A stretch of 64,000 nucleotides of DNA from Blastococcus capsensis (GCF_030165005.1 NZ_JASNNW010000006.1:186001-250000), one strand, 5' to 3'; counted from the first letter of the stretch, positions 46,558-60,453 are shown. Numbers and translations: made by a program. The notes: generated from the letters alone by a model not told the origin.

Positions 46558-47001
46558 TCAGACGCGGGTCGTGCTGCCTCCGGCCGCGGTGATCTTCTCG
46601 GCCGCGGACGCGGAGAAGGCGTGCGCGTGGACGTCGACCTTGACGCCGCCCAGCTCACCGGTGCCGAGCACCTTGACCGGCTGACCGCGCCGCACGGCGC
46701 CGGCCTCGGCCAGGGTGTCCGGGTTGACCGGTCCGCCCTGCGGGAACAGGGACGCGATCCGGTCGAGGTTGACGACCTGGAAGACGACCTTGTTGTTGTT
46801 CTTGAAGCCCGAGAGCTTGGGCAGCCGCATGTTCAGCGGGGTCTGCCCACCCTCGAACCGCGCGGAGACGGTGCCCCGCGCGCCGGTGCCCTTGGTGCCG
46901 CGCCCGGCGGTCTTGCCCTTCGAACCCTCACCGCGACCCACACGGGTCTTGCGGGTGTGGGCACCGGGGGCCGGACGCAGGTGGTGAACCTTCAGAGTCA
47001 T
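46558..47001 (-). CDS. rplO: 50S ribosomal protein L15
   Basis: 147 aa. [83 protein letters not shown] are canonical. Confidence 0.98.
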   Translation of the reverse strand: MTLKVHHLRPAPGAHTRKTRVGRGEGSKGKTAGRGTKGTGARGTVSARFEGGQTPLNMRLPKLSGFKNNNKVVFQVVNLDRIASLFPQGGPVNPDTLAEAGAVRRGQPVKVLGTGELGGVKVDVHAHAFSASAAEKITAAGGSTTRV

Positions 47002-47014
47002 AGCGAGTCTTTCC

Positions 47015-47194
47015 TCAGACTTCTTCGACGCGCACGAGATGCGGCACCGTCGCGACCATCCCGCGGATCTCGGGACGGTCCTCCTGAACGACCGAGTCGT
47101 TGATCTTCTTCAGGCCCAGCGAGCGCAGCGTCTGGCGCTGGTTGGGCTTGGTGCCGATCGCGGACTTGACCTGGGTGACCTTCAGCTGCGCCAT
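47015..47194 (-). CDS. rpmD: 50S ribosomal protein L30
   Basis: 59 aa from ATG 47194: [38 protein letters not shown] and [10 protein letters not shown]. One base after rpsE. Confidence 0.97.
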   Translation of the reverse strand: MAQLKVTQVKSAIGTKPNQRQTLRSLGLKKINDSVVQEDRPEIRGMVATVPHLVRVEEV

Positions 47195-47195
47195 C

Positions 47196-47810
47196 TCAGA
47201 TCCCCTGACCCGCACGGGCACGGAGCATGGCGGCCGGGGCGACGTCCTCGAGGGGCAGGCCGCGGCGGGCCGCGATCTCCTCGGGGCGGACGAGGTCCTC
47301 CAGCGCCTGCATCGTGGCGTGCACGATGTTGATCGGGTTCGACGAGCCGAGGCTCTTGGAGAGCACGTCGTGGATCCCGGCGCACTCCAGCACGGCACGG
47401 ACCGGGCCACCGGCGATGACACCGGTACCGGGGCTGGCCGGCTTCAGCAGCACGACACCGGCGGCCGCCTCACCCTGCACCGGGTGCGGGATGGTGCTGG
47501 CGATGCGCGGCACCTTGTAGAAGCGCTTCTTGGCCTCCTCGACGCCCTTGGCGATGGCCGCGGGCACCTCCTTGGCCTTGCCGTAACCGACGCCCACGGT
47601 GCCGTCGCCGTCGCCCACGATCACCAGGGCGGTGAAGCTGAAGCGCCGACCGCCCTTGACGACCTTGGACACGCGGTTGATGGCCACCACGCGCTCGATG
47701 TAGTTGCTCTTCTCGGCGGGAGCGCCTCCGGGGCCCCGCCCGCCGTCACGGCGGTCACGGCGGTCGTTACCGCCGCCGGCGCCGCCGCCGCGTCGCTGTG
47801 GTCCTGGCAT
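47196..47810 (-). CDS. rpsE: 30S ribosomal protein S5
   Basis: 204 aa. Gly/Arg-rich N-terminal tail (1-30), then [66 protein letters not shown] and [19 protein letters not shown] 47810. Confidence 0.98.
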   Translation of the reverse strand: MPGPQRRGGGAGGGNDRRDRRDGGRGPGGAPAEKSNYIERVVAINRVSKVVKGGRRFSFTALVIVGDGDGTVGVGYGKAKEVPAAIAKGVEEAKKRFYKVPRIASTIPHPVQGEAAAGVVLLKPASPGTGVIAGGPVRAVLECAGIHDVLSKSLGSSNPINIVHATMQALEDLVRPEEIAARRGLPLEDVAPAAMLRARAGQGI

Positions 47811-47859
47811 CAGACGTCCCTCTCGATCTGCTCGCTGCTGCTGGTGGGGTGGGAGATCA

Positions 47860-48282
47860 TCAGAAGTCCAGCCCACCCTCGCGGGCACCGTCGGCCAGGG
47901 CGGCGATCCGCCCGGCGTAACGGTTGCCACCGCGGTCGAAGACGACCGACGTGATGCCGGCGGCTTTTGCGCGTTCGGCCACCAGCGCACCCACCTGACG
48001 GGCCAGGGCGGACTTGTCGCCCTCGGCGCCGCGCAGGCCGGCGTCCATGGTGGACGCGTTCACCACGGTGCGGCCGACGGTGTCGTCGACCACCTGCACG
48101 TGGATGTGCCGCGAGCTGCGCTTGACCACCAGGCGCGGACGCTCCGGCGTGCCGGAGACCCGCTTGCGCAGCCGGTTGTGACGGCGGAGCCGCGAAACGC
48201 GCCGCGCCGTGCTGATGTCGGTGCCGACGGGCTTGTGTCCGCCGGCGGTCTTCCCGTTCGTGGGAGTTGCTGCCTGAGCCAT
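47860..48282 (-). CDS. rplR: 50S ribosomal protein L18
   Basis: 140 aa. [83 protein letters not shown] 48282 overlaps the rplF stop (TGATG). Binds 5S rRNA. Confidence 0.98.
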   Translation of the reverse strand: MAQAATPTNGKTAGGHKPVGTDISTARRVSRLRRHNRLRKRVSGTPERPRLVVKRSSRHIHVQVVDDTVGRTVVNASTMDAGLRGAEGDKSALARQVGALVAERAKAAGITSVVFDRGGNRYAGRIAALADGAREGGLDF

Positions 48283-48821
48283 CACTTACCCGTCTTCCCG
48301 ACCTTGCGCTTGACGACCTCGCCCTGGTACCGCACGCCCTTGCCCTTGTACGGGTCCGGCTTGCGGATCTTGCGGATCTTGGCCGCCACCTCGCCGACCA
48401 GCTGCTTGTCGATGCCGCTGACCCGCAGGCGGGTGGGCGACTCGACCGCGAAGGCGATCCCCTCGGGGGCCTTCACCGGAACGGGGTGGCTGAAGCCCAG
48501 GGCGAACTCGAGGTCCGAGCCGCGCGCCTGGACGCGGTAACCGACACCGACGATCTCGAGGGTCTTGGTGTATCCCTCGGTCACGCCGGTGATCATGTTG
48601 GCGATCAGAGTCCGCGAGAGCCCGTGCAGGGCGCGGTTCTGACGCTCGTCGTTGGGGCGCTGCACCCGCAGCGTGCCGTCCTCGTCGCGCTCGACGGTGA
48701 TCGGTGCCGCGACGGTGTGGCTCAAGGAACCCTTGGGTCCCTTCACGCTGACCATCTGGCCGTCGATCGTGACGTCCACACCACTGGGCACGGCGATCGG
48801 GAGTCGTCCGATCCGTGACAT
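48282..48821 (-). CDS. rplF: 50S ribosomal protein L6
   Basis: 179 aa. [54 protein letters not shown] and the end [29 protein letters not shown] are canonical. Confidence 0.98.
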   Translation of the reverse strand: MSRIGRLPIAVPSGVDVTIDGQMVSVKGPKGSLSHTVAAPITVERDEDGTLRVQRPNDERQNRALHGLSRTLIANMITGVTEGYTKTLEIVGVGYRVQARGSDLEFALGFSHPVPVKAPEGIAFAVESPTRLRVSGIDKQLVGEVAAKIRKIRKPDPYKGKGVRYQGEVVKRKVGKTGK

Positions 48822-48836
48822 CTTCGCTCGCTCCTC

Positions 48837-49247
48837 TTACCAGACGTAGGCGAGGACTTCCCCGCCCACGCCCTTCTTGTTCGCCTGCTTGTCGGTCAGC
48901 AGCCCGGTCGAGGTCGAGATGATCGCCACGCCGAGACCGCCGAGCACCTTGGGCAGTGCGGTGGACTTCGCGTACACCCGCAGGCCGGGCTTGGAGACCC
49001 GGCGCACCCCAGCGATGCTCCGCTCGCGGTTGGGGCCGTACTTCAGGTCGATGACCAGCTGCTTGAACGGGTTGCCGTCCTTGTCGGTGTCGTCGACGCG
49101 CCAGCCGGCGATGTAGCCCTCCTGCTGGAGGATCTCGGCGATGTGCGTCTTGAGCTTCGACGACGGCATAACCGCGGAGTCGTGGTACGCCTGGTTGGCG
49201 TTCCGCAGACGCGTGAGCATGTCTGCGATCGGGTCGGTCATGGTCAT
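48837..49247 (-). CDS. rpsH: 30S ribosomal protein S8
   Basis: 136 aa from ATG 49247: [91 protein letters not shown]. Preceded by an unusual 210-base gap after rpsZ that contains an R1 repeat. Confidence 0.98.
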   Translation of the reverse strand: MTMTDPIADMLTRLRNANQAYHDSAVMPSSKLKTHIAEILQQEGYIAGWRVDDTDKDGNPFKQLVIDLKYGPNRERSIAGVRRVSKPGLRVYAKSTALPKVLGGLGVAIISTSTGLLTDKQANKKGVGGEVLAYVW

Positions 49248-49396
49248 GGCGTAGTGGTGCCTCTCTCGCCGCGGTTCCTCATGCGTCGGGTCATCCCGGA
49301 CTTGGCGCGTGGGCCTCTCGGCGATCGGTGGTGCGTTGGTGAGGGGATGGAGCGGCTGGTGACTTGATGGACCGGCCCGGCTGCAGGCCACTCCGT

Positions 49397-49450
49397 GGCC
49401 CCGTCCCGGGTCCCGCCCTGAGTGTGCGAAGGGTGGGGAGGACGGGGTCC
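49397..49450 (-). repeat. Family R1 structured repeat, copy e, between rpsZ and rpsH
   Basis: Minus strand GGACCCCGTCC (from 49450) pairs with GGACGGGGCC (to 49397) around CCCCACCCTTCGCACACTCAGGGCGGG. It lies seven bases after the rpsZ stop. The rest of the gap to rpsH (49248-49396) shows no gene. Confidence 0.55.
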
Positions 49451-49457
49451 TCTTACT

Positions 49458-49643
49458 TCACCAGCTGGACTTGCGGACGCCGGGGAGCTCCCCGGCGTGG
49501 GCCATCTCCCGGAGGCAGATCCGGCACAGGCCGAACTTGCGGAAGACAGCGTGCGGGCGGCCGCACCGCTGGCAGCGGGTGTAGCCACGGACCGCGAACT
49601 TCGGCTTGCGGGCCGCCTTGTTGATCAGAGCCTTCTTGGCCAT
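49458..49643 (-). CDS. rpsZ: 30S ribosomal protein S14, type Z (zinc-binding)
   Basis: 61 aa. [60 protein letters not shown] pattern in short: Cys at about 24, 27, 40 and 43 bind zinc. The zinc-free long S14 paralogue, if any, is elsewhere. Confidence 0.98.
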   Translation of the reverse strand: MAKKALINKAARKPKFAVRGYTRCQRCGRPHAVFRKFGLCRICLREMAHAGELPGVRKSSW

Positions 49644-49660
49644 GGTTGTCTCCTACCGGC

Positions 49661-50245
49661 TCAGCGGATGGTGGTCACGACGGGCTGGCCGGCGAAAGGG
49701 AAGCCGAGCTGGCGGAGCAGCTCGCGGCCCTCGTCGTCGTTCGTGGCGGTGGTGACCAGCGTGATGTCCATGCCGCGCTGCCGGTCGATCTTGTCGACGT
49801 CGATCTCGCGGAACATCGACTGCTCGTTCAGGCCGAACGTGTAGTTGCCGTGGCCGTCGAACTGCTTGGGGTTCAGGCCCCGGAAGTCGCGGATACGGGG
49901 CAGGGCCAGCGACAGCAGCCGGTCCAGGAACTCCCACATCCGGTCGCCGCGGAGGGTGACCTTCGCGCCGATCGGCATGCCCTCGCGCAGCTTGAACTGG
50001 GCGATGGACTTGCGGGCCCGGACGACGGCCGGCTTCTGACCGGTGATGGCGGTGAGGTCGCGGACCGCGCCGTCCATCAGCTTCGCGTCACGGGTCGCCT
50101 CGCCGACGCCCATGTTGACGACGATCTTGGTCAGCCGCGGGATCTGCATGACGTTCTCGTAGCCGAACTCGCGCTGCAGCGCCGGCGCGATCGTCTCGCG
50201 GTAGTTGGCGAGCATGCGGGGCAGCTCACGGGTGGGTGCGCTCAT
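49661..50245 (-). CDS. rplE: 50S ribosomal protein L5
   Basis: 194 aa. [85 protein letters not shown] and [28 protein letters not shown]. Binds 5S rRNA. Confidence 0.98.
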   Translation of the reverse strand: MSAPTRELPRMLANYRETIAPALQREFGYENVMQIPRLTKIVVNMGVGEATRDAKLMDGAVRDLTAITGQKPAVVRARKSIAQFKLREGMPIGAKVTLRGDRMWEFLDRLLSLALPRIRDFRGLNPKQFDGHGNYTFGLNEQSMFREIDVDKIDRQRGMDITLVTTATNDDEGRELLRQLGFPFAGQPVVTTIR

Positions 50246-50250
50246 GAGGG

Positions 50251-50601
50251 TCAGAGGTCCTTACCGGTGCGCCGCGAAACCCGGATGTTGCGGCCTTCCT
50301 CGTCCTTGCGGTAGCCGACCCGGGTCGGCTTGTCCTCGGAGTCGATCACCATCACGTTGCTCACGTGGATGGGCGCCTCCTGCGTGACGATCCCGCCCTG
50401 CTGGGCGCCGCGCTGCGTCGAGCTGATGCGGGTGTGCTTCTTCACCCGTCCGACGCCCTCCACGAGCACCTTCTGGAGCTTGGGGTAGGCGGCGATGACA
50501 CGGCCCTTCGCGCCCTTGTCCTTACCGGAGAGCACGAGGACGGTGTCGCCCTTCTTGACCTTCATCGACGGGGTCTTCCCGCTCTGCGCACTGGCAGCCA
50601 T
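50251..50601 (-). CDS. rplX: 50S ribosomal protein L24
   Basis: 116 aa from ATG 50601, or from the internal Met of [28 protein letters not shown] (KOW motif). [37 protein letters not shown] is canonical. Confidence 0.97.
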   Translation of the reverse strand: MAASAQSGKTPSMKVKKGDTVLVLSGKDKGAKGRVIAAYPKLQKVLVEGVGRVKKHTRISSTQRGAQQGGIVTQEAPIHVSNVMVIDSEDKPTRVGYRKDEEGRNIRVSRRTGKDL

Positions 50602-50603
50602 GA

Positions 50604-50972
50604 TCACAACACCTCCGGGGCGAGCGAGATGATCCGCATGAAGCGCTTGTCGCGGAGCTCCCGGCCGACCGGCCCGAAGATGCGCGTGCCGCGCGGGTCA
50701 CCGCTGTCACGGATGATCACCGCGGCGTTCTCGTCGAAGCGGATGTAGGAACCGTCGGGACGACGGCGCTCCTTCACCGTGCGGACGACGACGGCCTTGA
50801 CCACGTCGCCCTTCTTGACGCCGGCACCCGGCAGCGCGTCCTTGACGGTGCCGACGATGACGTCGCCGATGCCCGCGTAGCGTCGCCCGGAACCGCCGAG
50901 CACCCGGATGCAGAGGATCTCCTTCGCACCGGTGTTGTCGGCGACTCGCAGCCGCGACTCCTGCTGGATCAC
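50604..50972 (-). CDS. rplN: 50S ribosomal protein L14
   Basis: 122 aa. [83 protein letters not shown]. Follows a 210-base gap after rpsQ. Confidence 0.98.
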   Translation of the reverse strand: MIQQESRLRVADNTGAKEILCIRVLGGSGRRYAGIGDVIVGTVKDALPGAGVKKGDVVKAVVVRTVKERRRPDGSYIRFDENAAVIIRDSGDPRGTRIFGPVGRELRDKRFMRIISLAPEVL

Positions 50973-51040
50973 GTCCTACTCCCAAATCTTGTGGTGACAG
51001 CCGGGCCGGAACGGTGAACCGGCTGTCCGGAACCCGCGTG

Positions 51041-51118
51041 CCGACGCACCGGCGGCGGAAGCCGCCGGTGCGTCGGACTGCGGAGACCGGGATGTGGCGC
51101 GCGCCCAGGGTGCGCGCC
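51041..51118 (-). terminator. Two hairpins in the rpsQ-rplN gap
   Basis: CCGACGCACCGGCGGC-GGAA-GCCGCCGGTGCGTCGG (51041-51076) is a perfect 16-bp stem; GGCGCGC/GCGCGCC (51096-51102 with 51112-51118) is a second. They divide the S10-side genes (rpsJ to rpsQ) from the spc-side genes (rplN onward), so the hairpins likely end the first transcript. GTAGGAGTACCCT (minus, about 51127-51139) may be part of a new promoter. Confidence 0.65.
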
Positions 51119-51182
51119 AGTCGTTCAGGGTACTCCTACCCGCCGCAGCCCCGGAGAGCCGGGGGCGGGCACGAGGCCTTCG

Positions 51183-51476
51183 CTACTTCGCCTTCTCCAG
51201 GACCTCGACCAGCCGCCACCGCTTGGTGGCGGACGTCGGCCGGGTCTCCATGATCTGCACGCGGTCACCGATCCCGGCGACCCCCTGCTCGTCGTGGGCC
51301 TTCAGCTTGCTCGTCCGGCGGATGACCTTGCCGTAGAGACCGTGCTTCACGCGGTCCTCGACCTCGACGACGATGGTCTTCTCCATCTTGTCGCTGACGA
51401 CCAGGCCCTCGCGGACCTTCCGGTAGCCCCGGCCGACCAGGCCGGGGCCGGTGGCCGACGTCTGGGTCTCGCTCAT
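51183..51476 (-). CDS. rpsQ: 30S ribosomal protein S17
   Basis: 97 aa. [45 protein letters not shown] and [28 protein letters not shown]. Overlaps rpmC by 4 bases. Last gene before a terminator-like gap. Confidence 0.98.
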   Translation of the reverse strand: MSETQTSATGPGLVGRGYRKVREGLVVSDKMEKTIVVEVEDRVKHGLYGKVIRRTSKLKAHDEQGVAGIGDRVQIMETRPTSATKRWRLVEVLEKAK

Positions 51477-51706
51477 GCCACACCCTCACTCGGGGCGACC
51501 GAGAGACCCAGCTCGCGCTCGCGCATGATCGTGTAGATCCGGGCGATGTCGCGGCGGACGGTCTGCAGTCGCCGGTTGTTGTCCAGCTGGCCGGTGGCCA
51601 CCTGGAACCGCAGGTTGAACAGTTCTTCCTTCGACTCGCGCAGCCGCGAGGCGAGCTCGTCAGCAGAGAGCTCGCGCAGCTCGGGAGCGGTCAGACCAGC
51701 GGCCAT
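51473..51706 (-). CDS. rpmC: 50S ribosomal protein L29
   Basis: 77 aa from ATG 51706. [61 protein letters not shown]: two-helix L29. Overlaps rplP's stop by one base. Confidence 0.97.
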   Translation of the reverse strand: MAAGLTAPELRELSADELASRLRESKEELFNLRFQVATGQLDNNRRLQTVRRDIARIYTIMRERELGLSVAPSEGVA

Positions 51707-52122
51707 CACACTTCTCCTTCACGCGTGATGAAGCGGCACTTCATCGGCAGCTTGTGGATTGCACGGCGCATGGCCTCGCGGGCCACGGGCTCGGCGACAC
51801 CGGACAGCTCGAACAGCACGCGGCCGGGCTTGACGTTGGCCACCCACCACTCGGGGGAACCCTTACCGGAACCCATGCGGGTCTCGGCCGGCTTCTTGGT
51901 CAGCGGACGGTCGGGGTAGATGGAGATCCACACCTTTCCGCCACGCTTGATGTGCCGGGTCATGGCGATACGCGCGGACTCGATCTGCCGGTTGGTGACG
52001 TACGCCGGCTCGAGCGCCTGGATGGCGTACTCGCCGAAGTTGATCTCGGTCCCGCCCTTGGCCCGGCCGGACCGGCTCGGGTGGTGCTGCTTGCGGTGCT
52101 TGACGCGCCTGGGAATCAGCAC
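51706..52122 (-). CDS. rplP: 50S ribosomal protein L16
   Basis: 138 aa. [106 protein letters not shown] are canonical. Confidence 0.98.
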   Translation of the reverse strand: MLIPRRVKHRKQHHPSRSGRAKGGTEINFGEYAIQALEPAYVTNRQIESARIAMTRHIKRGGKVWISIYPDRPLTKKPAETRMGSGKGSPEWWVANVKPGRVLFELSGVAEPVAREAMRRAIHKLPMKCRFITREGEV

Positions 52123-52124
52123 GG

Positions 52125-53069
52125 TCAGCTCCCCTGCTCGTTCGTGGTGGCGTTCTGGACGGGCGGGTTCGAAGCCACGGTCTCCGCGGCCGCGGTGGCC
52201 CGGGGGCCCACGGCCTCGGCGACGGTCTGCTCGGGCGCAACCTCGCCGGAGGTCTGCGCCACGGTGCTCTCGGCGGCCGCGGTGCCGGCGACCGGCCCGG
52301 TCGTGGACTGGGCAGCGCGACCGGCCTCGGTCCCGCCGGCGGTGGTGCCGGAGGAGCCCGAACGGCGCTGCGGACGCTGGGCCCGCTCACGACGCTGCTG
52401 GCGGTCGGCGAGAGCCTCGAGGGCCGCACGCTCGGCGCGCGAGCCGCTGACGTCACCCTTGTAGATCCACACCTTGACGCCGATGCGGCCGAAGGTCGTG
52501 CGAGCCTCGTAGATGCCGTAGTCGATGTTCGCGCGAAGCGTGTGCAGCGGCACACGGCCCTCGCGGTAGAACTCCGACCGGCTCATCTCCGTGCCACCCA
52601 GGCGACCCGAGCACTGCACCCGGATGCCCTTGACCTGCGGACTCCGCTGGGCCGACTGCATCGCCTTGCGCATGGCACGACGGAAGCTGACGCGGCTGGA
52701 CAGCTGCTCCGCGACGCCCTGGGCGACCAGTTGCGCATCGGACTCGGGGTTCTTGACCTCGAGGATGTTCAGCTGCACCTGCTTGCCGGTGAGCTTCTCC
52801 AGCTCCCCGCGGATGCGGTCGGCCTCGGCACCGCGACGGCCGATGACGATACCCGGCCGGGCGGTGTGGATGTCGACGCGGACCCGGTCACGGGTGCGCT
52901 CGATCTCCACCTTGGAGATGCCGGCCCGCTCCATGCCCTTGGACATGAGCTTGCGGATCGCGACGTCTTCCTTGACGTAGTCCTTGTACAGCTTGTCCGC
53001 GTACCACCGGGACTTGTAGTCGGTGGTGATCCCGAGTCGGAACCCGTGCGGGTTGACCTTCTGACCCAC
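52125..53069 (-). CDS. rpsC: 30S ribosomal protein S3 with C-terminal extension
   Basis: 314 aa. KH domain and core (1-215): [40 protein letters not shown]-type KH motif, [43 protein letters not shown]. Residues 220-314 are Arg-rich then Ala/Thr/Glu-rich and low-complexity, longer than most S3 tails. GTG 53069 overlaps rplV's stop by one base. Confidence 0.98.
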   Translation of the reverse strand: MGQKVNPHGFRLGITTDYKSRWYADKLYKDYVKEDVAIRKLMSKGMERAGISKVEIERTRDRVRVDIHTARPGIVIGRRGAEADRIRGELEKLTGKQVQLNILEVKNPESDAQLVAQGVAEQLSSRVSFRRAMRKAMQSAQRSPQVKGIRVQCSGRLGGTEMSRSEFYREGRVPLHTLRANIDYGIYEARTTFGRIGVKVWIYKGDVSGSRAERAALEALADRQQRRERAQRPQRRSGSSGTTAGGTEAGRAAQSTTGPVAGTAAAESTVAQTSGEVAPEQTVAEAVGPRATAAAETVASNPPVQNATTNEQGS

Positions 53070-53533
53070 TAGCGGGTCCCTCCCCTCGTGTTGTTCGTCT
53101 GCTGGGTGGCCGGGCCGGACTGGCCGGTGTCCCGACGCGCCTTCCGCGACTTCTGCGCGAGCTCGGCGCTGCTGGCGACCTCGCTCACCTCGACGGTGAT
53201 GTGGCTGGTCCGCTTGTTGATGCGGAACGCCCGGCCCTGGGCCCGCGGACGGATCCGCTTGAGCGTGGGGCCCTCGTCGACGTAGGCCGCGCTGACCACC
53301 AGTGCAGCCGGGTCCAGCTGCAGGTTGTGCTCGGCGTTGGCCACCGCGCTGGCGACGACCTTGGCGACCGGCTCGCTGGCCGACTGCGGAGCGAACCGCA
53401 GCAGCGCCAGGGCCTCGTCGGTCGGCAGGTAGCGGATGAGATCCACCACCCGGCGGGCCTTCATGGGGGTCACGCGGACGAAGCGGGCCGTAGCCCGAGC
53501 GACCGGCGCCTCCTGTCCCAACTGGGAAGTCAT
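53069..53533 (-). CDS. rplV: 50S ribosomal protein L22
   Basis: 154 aa. [89 protein letters not shown]. Short Gln/Thr-rich tail. Lines the exit tunnel. Confidence 0.98.
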   Translation of the reverse strand: MTSQLGQEAPVARATARFVRVTPMKARRVVDLIRYLPTDEALALLRFAPQSASEPVAKVVASAVANAEHNLQLDPAALVVSAAYVDEGPTLKRIRPRAQGRAFRINKRTSHITVEVSEVASSAELAQKSRKARRDTGQSGPATQQTNNTRGGTR

Positions 53534-53553
53534 CTGAATCTCTCTCTACCTGG

Positions 53554-53835
53554 TCAGCCCCGCCGCGAGCGGCGGTCGTCCTTGATGTGCCCGCGGAAGG
53601 TGCGCGTGGGCGCGAACTCCCCGAGCTTGTGCCCGACCATCGCCTCGGTGACGAACACCGGGACGTGCTTGCGGCCGTCGTGCACCGCGAGGGTGTGACC
53701 CAGCATGTCCGGGATGATCGTCGAGCGGCGTGACCAGGTACGGATCACGTTCTTGGTGCCCTTTTCGTTCTGAGCGTCCACCTTCTTGAGCAGGTGGTCG
53801 TCGACGAACGGGCCCTTCTTCAGGCTGCGTGGCAT
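53554..53835 (-). CDS. rpsS: 30S ribosomal protein S19
   Basis: 93 aa. [79 protein letters not shown], canonical throughout. Confidence 0.98.
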   Translation of the reverse strand: MPRSLKKGPFVDDHLLKKVDAQNEKGTKNVIRTWSRRSTIIPDMLGHTLAVHDGRKHVPVFVTEAMVGHKLGEFAPTRTFRGHIKDDRRSRRG

Positions 53836-53858
53836 GTCTGTCGGACTCCTCTACCCGC

Positions 53859-54692
53859 TCAGCGCTTCTTGTTGGTGCGCCGGCGGCGCACGATCAGGGC
53901 GTCACTGGCCTTCCGCTTGCGCGTCCGGCCCTCCGGCTTGCCCTTCGGGTTCACCGGGTGGCGACCACCGGAGGTCTTGCCCTCACCACCACCGTGCGGG
54001 TGGTCGACCGGGTTCATCGCGACACCGCGGACGGTCGGGCGCTTGCCCTTCCACCGCATACGGCCGGCCTTCCCCCAGTTGATGTTCGACTGCTCGGCGT
54101 TGCCCACCTCGCCGACCGTGGCGCGGCAGCGCACGTCGACGTTGCGGATCTCGCCCGACGGCATGCGCAGCTGGGCGAACCGGCCCTCACGGGCGACGAG
54201 CTGGACGCTCGTGCCCGCGGAGCGGGCGATCTTCGCGCCGCCACCTGGACGGAGCTCGATGGCGTGAACGACCGTACCGACGGGGATGTTCCGCAGCGGC
54301 AGGTTGTTGCCCGGCTTGATGTCGGCCGCGGGGCCGCACTCGACCGTGTCGCCCTGCTTGAGCCGGGCCGGCGCGATGATGTAGCGCTTCTCGCCGTCGG
54401 CGTAGTGCAGGAGCGCGATCCGCGACGTGCGGTTGGGGTCGTACTCGATGTGCGCGACCTTGGCCGGCACGCCGTCCTTGTCGGCGCGACGGAAGTCGAT
54501 CACCCGGTACGCGCGCTTGTGACCACCGCCCTGGTGACGAGCGGTGACCTTTCCGTGCACGTTGCGCCCGCCACGACCGTGCAGCGGCCGGACCAGCGAC
54601 TTCTCGGGGTGGTCGCGGGTGACCTCGGCGAAGTCGGCGACGCTGGAGCCGCGTCGGCCCGGCGTCGTCGGCTTGTACTTGCGGATAGCCAT
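53859..54692 (-). CDS. rplB: 50S ribosomal protein L2
   Basis: 277 aa. [74 protein letters not shown] and [29 protein letters not shown] with the peptidyl-transferase His. Full length. Confidence 0.98.
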   Translation of the reverse strand: MAIRKYKPTTPGRRGSSVADFAEVTRDHPEKSLVRPLHGRGGRNVHGKVTARHQGGGHKRAYRVIDFRRADKDGVPAKVAHIEYDPNRTSRIALLHYADGEKRYIIAPARLKQGDTVECGPAADIKPGNNLPLRNIPVGTVVHAIELRPGGGAKIARSAGTSVQLVAREGRFAQLRMPSGEIRNVDVRCRATVGEVGNAEQSNINWGKAGRMRWKGKRPTVRGVAMNPVDHPHGGGEGKTSGGRHPVNPKGKPEGRTRKRKASDALIVRRRRTNKKR

Positions 54693-54765
54693 TGCTGACT
54701 CAGTCCCTGTCTTCTATCTCTGGTCCGTGGATCCGGGTGGAGGGGTGGGCCGGCTGCCCAGCCGC

Positions 54766-55068
54766 TCAGGCGCCCGGGCCCCCGAAGATCTCGATGCGGT
54801 CGCCGGCAGCCACGGAGACGATGGCGCGCTTGGTGTCCTTGCGCTTGCCCATCTGCGTGCCGCGGCTGCGCTTGCGCTTCCCCTGGCGGTTGATCGTGTT
54901 CACGCCGAGGACCTTCACGTTGAAGATCTGCTCGACCGCGATCTTGATCTGCGTCTTGTTGGCATCCGGCCGCACGATGAACGTGTACTGGTTGCCGTCG
55001 AGCAGGCCGTAGCTCTTCTCGGAGATCACCGGGGCGAGCAGGACGTCCCGGGGGTCGCGGACGCTCAT
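54766..55068 (-). CDS. rplW: 50S ribosomal protein L23
   Basis: 100 aa. [93 protein letters not shown]. Start overlaps rplD's stop (ATGA). Confidence 0.98.
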   Translation of the reverse strand: MSVRDPRDVLLAPVISEKSYGLLDGNQYTFIVRPDANKTQIKIAVEQIFNVKVLGVNTINRQGKRKRSRGTQMGKRKDTKRAIVSVAAGDRIEIFGGPGA

Positions 55069-55856
55069 GCCTTCTCCTCGGTGGTCTCTTCGACGGTGCC
55101 CTCACCGGCGGCGGGGGCGATGGACGGGACGCCACCGGCGATCTCGTGGGTGGCGAGGTCCGGCAGGTCGGTGCCCGAGCGCTTGCCCTTGACCGGCCCG
55201 GCCACGAACTCGGCCAGCGCGGCCTCGGTGAAGATGACCTCGTCGGACACCAGCACGTCGTAGGTGTTGAGCTGGCCGGCCTCGATGAGGTGGACCTCGG
55301 GCACGTTGCGCAGGCTGACCCAGTTGAGCACGTCGTCCCGGTCGAGGACGATCAGGACCCGCTTGGCCTGCGTCACCGCGTTCAGCGTGGCGAGGGCGGC
55401 CTTGGTCTTCGGGGCATCGCCGTCCACGAACGCCGAGACCACGTGCACCCGACCCTCGCGAGCCCGGTCGGACAGGGCACCGCGTAGCGCGGCGGCCTTC
55501 ATCTTCTTCGGGGTCCGCTGGGTGTAGTCCCGCGGCTGCGGGCCGTGCACGGTGCCACCGCCGGTGAACTGCGGCGCGCGGATCGAGCCCTGACGGGCCC
55601 GCCCGGTGCCCTTCTGCCGGTACGGCTTCACGCCACCACCGCGGACCTGGGCCCGCGTCTTGGTCGCGTGCGTGCCCTGGCGGGCCGCGGCCAGCTGGGC
55701 CACGACGACCTGGTGCATGAGCGAGACGTTGGCGTTGGCGTCGAAGAGCTCACCGGGGAGCGTGACGCTGCCGGAGGTCTCCCCCGCCGGGGTGCGCACG
55801 TCGACCTGGCGGTCGGTACGCGTCTCGGTGGACCCTGCACTCGTAGAAGCTGTCAC
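55065..55856 (-). CDS. rplD: 50S ribosomal protein L4
   Basis: 263 aa. Core: [80 protein letters not shown]-terminal 20 residues and the last 40 (Glu/Thr-rich) are extensions usual in actinobacteria. GTG 55856 overlaps rplC's stop. Confidence 0.98.
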   Translation of the reverse strand: MTASTSAGSTETRTDRQVDVRTPAGETSGSVTLPGELFDANANVSLMHQVVVAQLAAARQGTHATKTRAQVRGGGVKPYRQKGTGRARQGSIRAPQFTGGGTVHGPQPRDYTQRTPKKMKAAALRGALSDRAREGRVHVVSAFVDGDAPKTKAALATLNAVTQAKRVLIVLDRDDVLNWVSLRNVPEVHLIEAGQLNTYDVLVSDEVIFTEAALAEFVAGPVKGKRSGTDLPDLATHEIAGGVPSIAPAAGEGTVEETTEEKA

Positions 55857-56518
55857 TTGTCGTCACTCCCCACGGGCCCACCCTTGACGGCCGAACGGAC
55901 CAGCACGAGGCCGCCCTTCGGGCCGGGGATGGCGCCCTTGATCAGCAGCAGGCCCCGCTCGGCGTCCACCTTGTGGACGTTGAGCGAGAGGGTCGTGGTC
56001 TTGACCGCGCCCATGCGGCCGGCCATGCGGAGGCCCTTGAACACCCGGCCGGGCGTGGACGCGCCACCGATGGAGCCGGGGGCACGGTGCTTGCGGTGGG
56101 TGCCGTGGCCGGCGCCCAGCCCCTTGAAGCCGTGACGCTTCATGACACCCGCGGTGCCCTTGCCCTTGCTGGTGCCGATGACGTCGACCTTGGCCACGCC
56201 GTCGAAGACCTCGGTGGTCAGCTCCTGGCCGACCGTGTAGTTGCCGGCGTCCTCGGTGCGCAGTTCCACCAGGTGCCGCCGCGGCGTCACGCCCGCCTTG
56301 GTGAAGTGCCCGCCCTCGGGACGGTTCACCTTGCGCGGGTCGATCTCACCGAAACCGAGCTGGACGGCGGAGTAGCCGTCGACTTCGGGGGTGCGCACCT
56401 GGGTCACCACACACGGGCCCGCCTTGACGACGGTCACCGGCACGAGACGGTTGTTCTCGTCGAAAACCTGGGTCATCCCCAGCTTCTCGCCGAGGAGACC
56501 GCGAAATGTGCTCGCCAT
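55853..56518 (-). CDS. rplC: 50S ribosomal protein L3
   Basis: 221 aa. [88 protein letters not shown] are canonical. Confidence 0.98.
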   Translation of the reverse strand: MASTFRGLLGEKLGMTQVFDENNRLVPVTVVKAGPCVVTQVRTPEVDGYSAVQLGFGEIDPRKVNRPEGGHFTKAGVTPRRHLVELRTEDAGNYTVGQELTTEVFDGVAKVDVIGTSKGKGTAGVMKRHGFKGLGAGHGTHRKHRAPGSIGGASTPGRVFKGLRMAGRMGAVKTTTLSLNVHKVDAERGLLLIKGAIPGPKGGLVLVRSAVKGGPVGSDDK

Positions 56519-56533
56519 GTCTGCTGACTGCCC

Positions 56534-56839
56534 TTACTGAATGTTGACGTCGACCGAGGCCGGCAGGTCGATGCGCATGAGCGCGTCGACCGTCTTCGGC
56601 GTCGGGTCGAGGATGTCGATGAGCCGCTTGTGGGTCCGCATCTCGAAGTGCTCGAAAGAGTCCTTGTACTTGTGCGGAGACCGGATCACGGCATAGACGT
56701 TCTTCTCGGTCGGCAGCGGCACCGGGCCGACGACGCGCGCTCCGGTCTTCGTCACCGTCTCCACGATGCGCCGCGCCGAGGCGTCGATGGCCTCGTGGTC
56801 ATAGGCCTTCAGCCGGATGCGGATCTTCTGTCCCGCCAT
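56534..56839 (-). CDS. rpsJ: 30S ribosomal protein S10
   Basis: 101 aa. [100 protein letters not shown]. First gene of the S10 operon; AGGAGCGAGAACAGGCG precedes the ATG. Also the NusE antitermination factor. Confidence 0.98.
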   Translation of the reverse strand: MAGQKIRIRLKAYDHEAIDASARRIVETVTKTGARVVGPVPLPTEKNVYAVIRSPHKYKDSFEHFEMRTHKRLIDILDPTPKTVDALMRIDLPASVDVNIQ

Positions 56840-56933
56840 CGCCTGTTCTCGCTCCTGCCGATCGGTTGTAAAAGTTCACGAGGGTCTGCTGACCCGTGGG
56901 CGCGGCTCCGGGCGGGTGGGCCCGGGCACCGCA

Positions 56934-56968
56934 GACGAGCGGCGGCCGGTCCCCGGCCGCCGCCCGTC
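56934..56968 (-). terminator. Terminator after tuf
   Basis: GACGAGCGGCGGCCGG (56934-56949) pairs with CCGGCCGCCGCCCGTC (56953-56968), 15 of 16 pairs, triloop, six bases after the tuf stop. Separates the str operon from the S10 operon. Confidence 0.8.
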
Positions 56969-56974
56969 AGGGTG

Positions 56975-58168
56975 TTACTTGAGGATCTTCGTGACGCGCC
57001 CGGCGCCGACGGTACGGCCACCCTCACGGATGGCGAAGCGCAGGCCCTCCTCCATGGCGATGGGCTGGATGAGCTCCACCGTCATCTCGGTGTTGTCGCC
57101 CGGCATGACCATCTCGGTGCCGGCCGGCAGGGTCACGACGCCGGTCACGTCCGTCGTCCGGAAGTAGAACTGGGGACGGTAGTTGTTGAAGAACGGCGTG
57201 TGACGGCCACCCTCGTCCTTCGAGAGGATGTAGACCGAACCCTCGAAGTTGGTGTGCGGGGTGATCGAACCGGGCTTCACGACGACCTGGCCGCGCTCCA
57301 CGTCCTCGCGCTTGATCCCGCGGAGGAGCAGACCCACGTTGTCGCCGGCCTGACCCTGATCGAGCAGCTTGCGGAACATCTCGACGCCGGTGACGGTCGT
57401 CTTCGTCGACCCCTCGCGGATGCCGACGATCTCGATCTCCTCGGAGACCTTGACGATGCCGCGCTCGACGCGACCCGTGACGACGGTGCCACGACCGGTG
57501 ATCGTGAAGACGTCCTCGACGGGCATGAGGAACGGCTTGTCGATCTCGCGCTCCGGCTCGGGGATGGCCGAGTCGACGGCGTCCATGAGCTCCATGAGCT
57601 TGTTGCCCCACTCGGCGTCGCCCTCGAGCGCCTTCAGCGCCGACACTCGGACCACGGGGACGTCGTCACCCGGGAACTCGTACTCGGAGAGCAGCTCGCG
57701 GACCTCGAGCTCGACGAGCTCCAGGATCTCCTCGTCGTCGACCATGTCGGCCTTGTTCAGCGCCACGACGATGTAGGGGACGCCGACCTGGCGGGCCAGG
57801 AGGACGTGCTCCTTGGTCTGCGGCATCGGGCCGTCGGTGGCGGCCACGACGAGGATGGCGCCGTCCATCTGGGCCGCACCGGTGATCATGTTCTTGATGT
57901 AGTCGGCGTGCCCGGGGCAGTCGACGTGCGCGTAGTGCCGGTTCTCGGTCTGGTACTCGACGTGTGCGATCGAGATCGTGATGCCGCGAGCCTTCTCCTC
58001 GGGCGCCTTGTCGATCTGGTCGAACGCCGAGGCCTCGTTGAGGTTCGGGTACTTGTCGTGCAGGACCTTGGTAATCGCCGCGGTCAGCGTCGTCTTGCCG
58101 TGGTCGATGTGCCCGATGGTGCCGATGTTGACGTGCGGCTTGGTCCGCTCGAACTTGGCCTTGGCCAC
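56975..58168 (-). CDS. tuf: Elongation factor Tu
   Basis: 397 aa. GTPase delivering aminoacyl-tRNA. P-loop [18 protein letters not shown], effector Thr in [47 protein letters not shown] and [10 protein letters not shown]. Domains 2-3 complete, ending [17 protein letters not shown] 58168 by homology. Confidence 0.98.
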   Translation of the reverse strand: MAKAKFERTKPHVNIGTIGHIDHGKTTLTAAITKVLHDKYPNLNEASAFDQIDKAPEEKARGITISIAHVEYQTENRHYAHVDCPGHADYIKNMITGAAQMDGAILVVAATDGPMPQTKEHVLLARQVGVPYIVVALNKADMVDDEEILELVELEVRELLSEYEFPGDDVPVVRVSALKALEGDAEWGNKLMELMDAVDSAIPEPEREIDKPFLMPVEDVFTITGRGTVVTGRVERGIVKVSEEIEIVGIREGSTKTTVTGVEMFRKLLDQGQAGDNVGLLLRGIKREDVERGQVVVKPGSITPHTNFEGSVYILSKDEGGRHTPFFNNYRPQFYFRTTDVTGVVTLPAGTEMVMPGDNTEMTVELIQPIAMEEGLRFAIREGGRTVGAGRVTKILK

Positions 58169-58268
58169 TGGGTTCCTCTCCTCGTGGTTACGCAGGTGGT
58201 GCGTGCTCTGGGGTGGGGCTCTGCTCGTGGAACGCGGACGGTGGGCCCGCATTCCGGTTCTTCGACTG

Positions 58269-60368
<2,100 letters not shown>

Positions 60369-60453
60369 TACTTCTCCTCTTTGTTCTGGTCCGCGAGCGG
60401 GTTCCGGGGATGGCCCGGACTTCCCGCCGGCCGCGGGTGCTGGTGGACGGACG

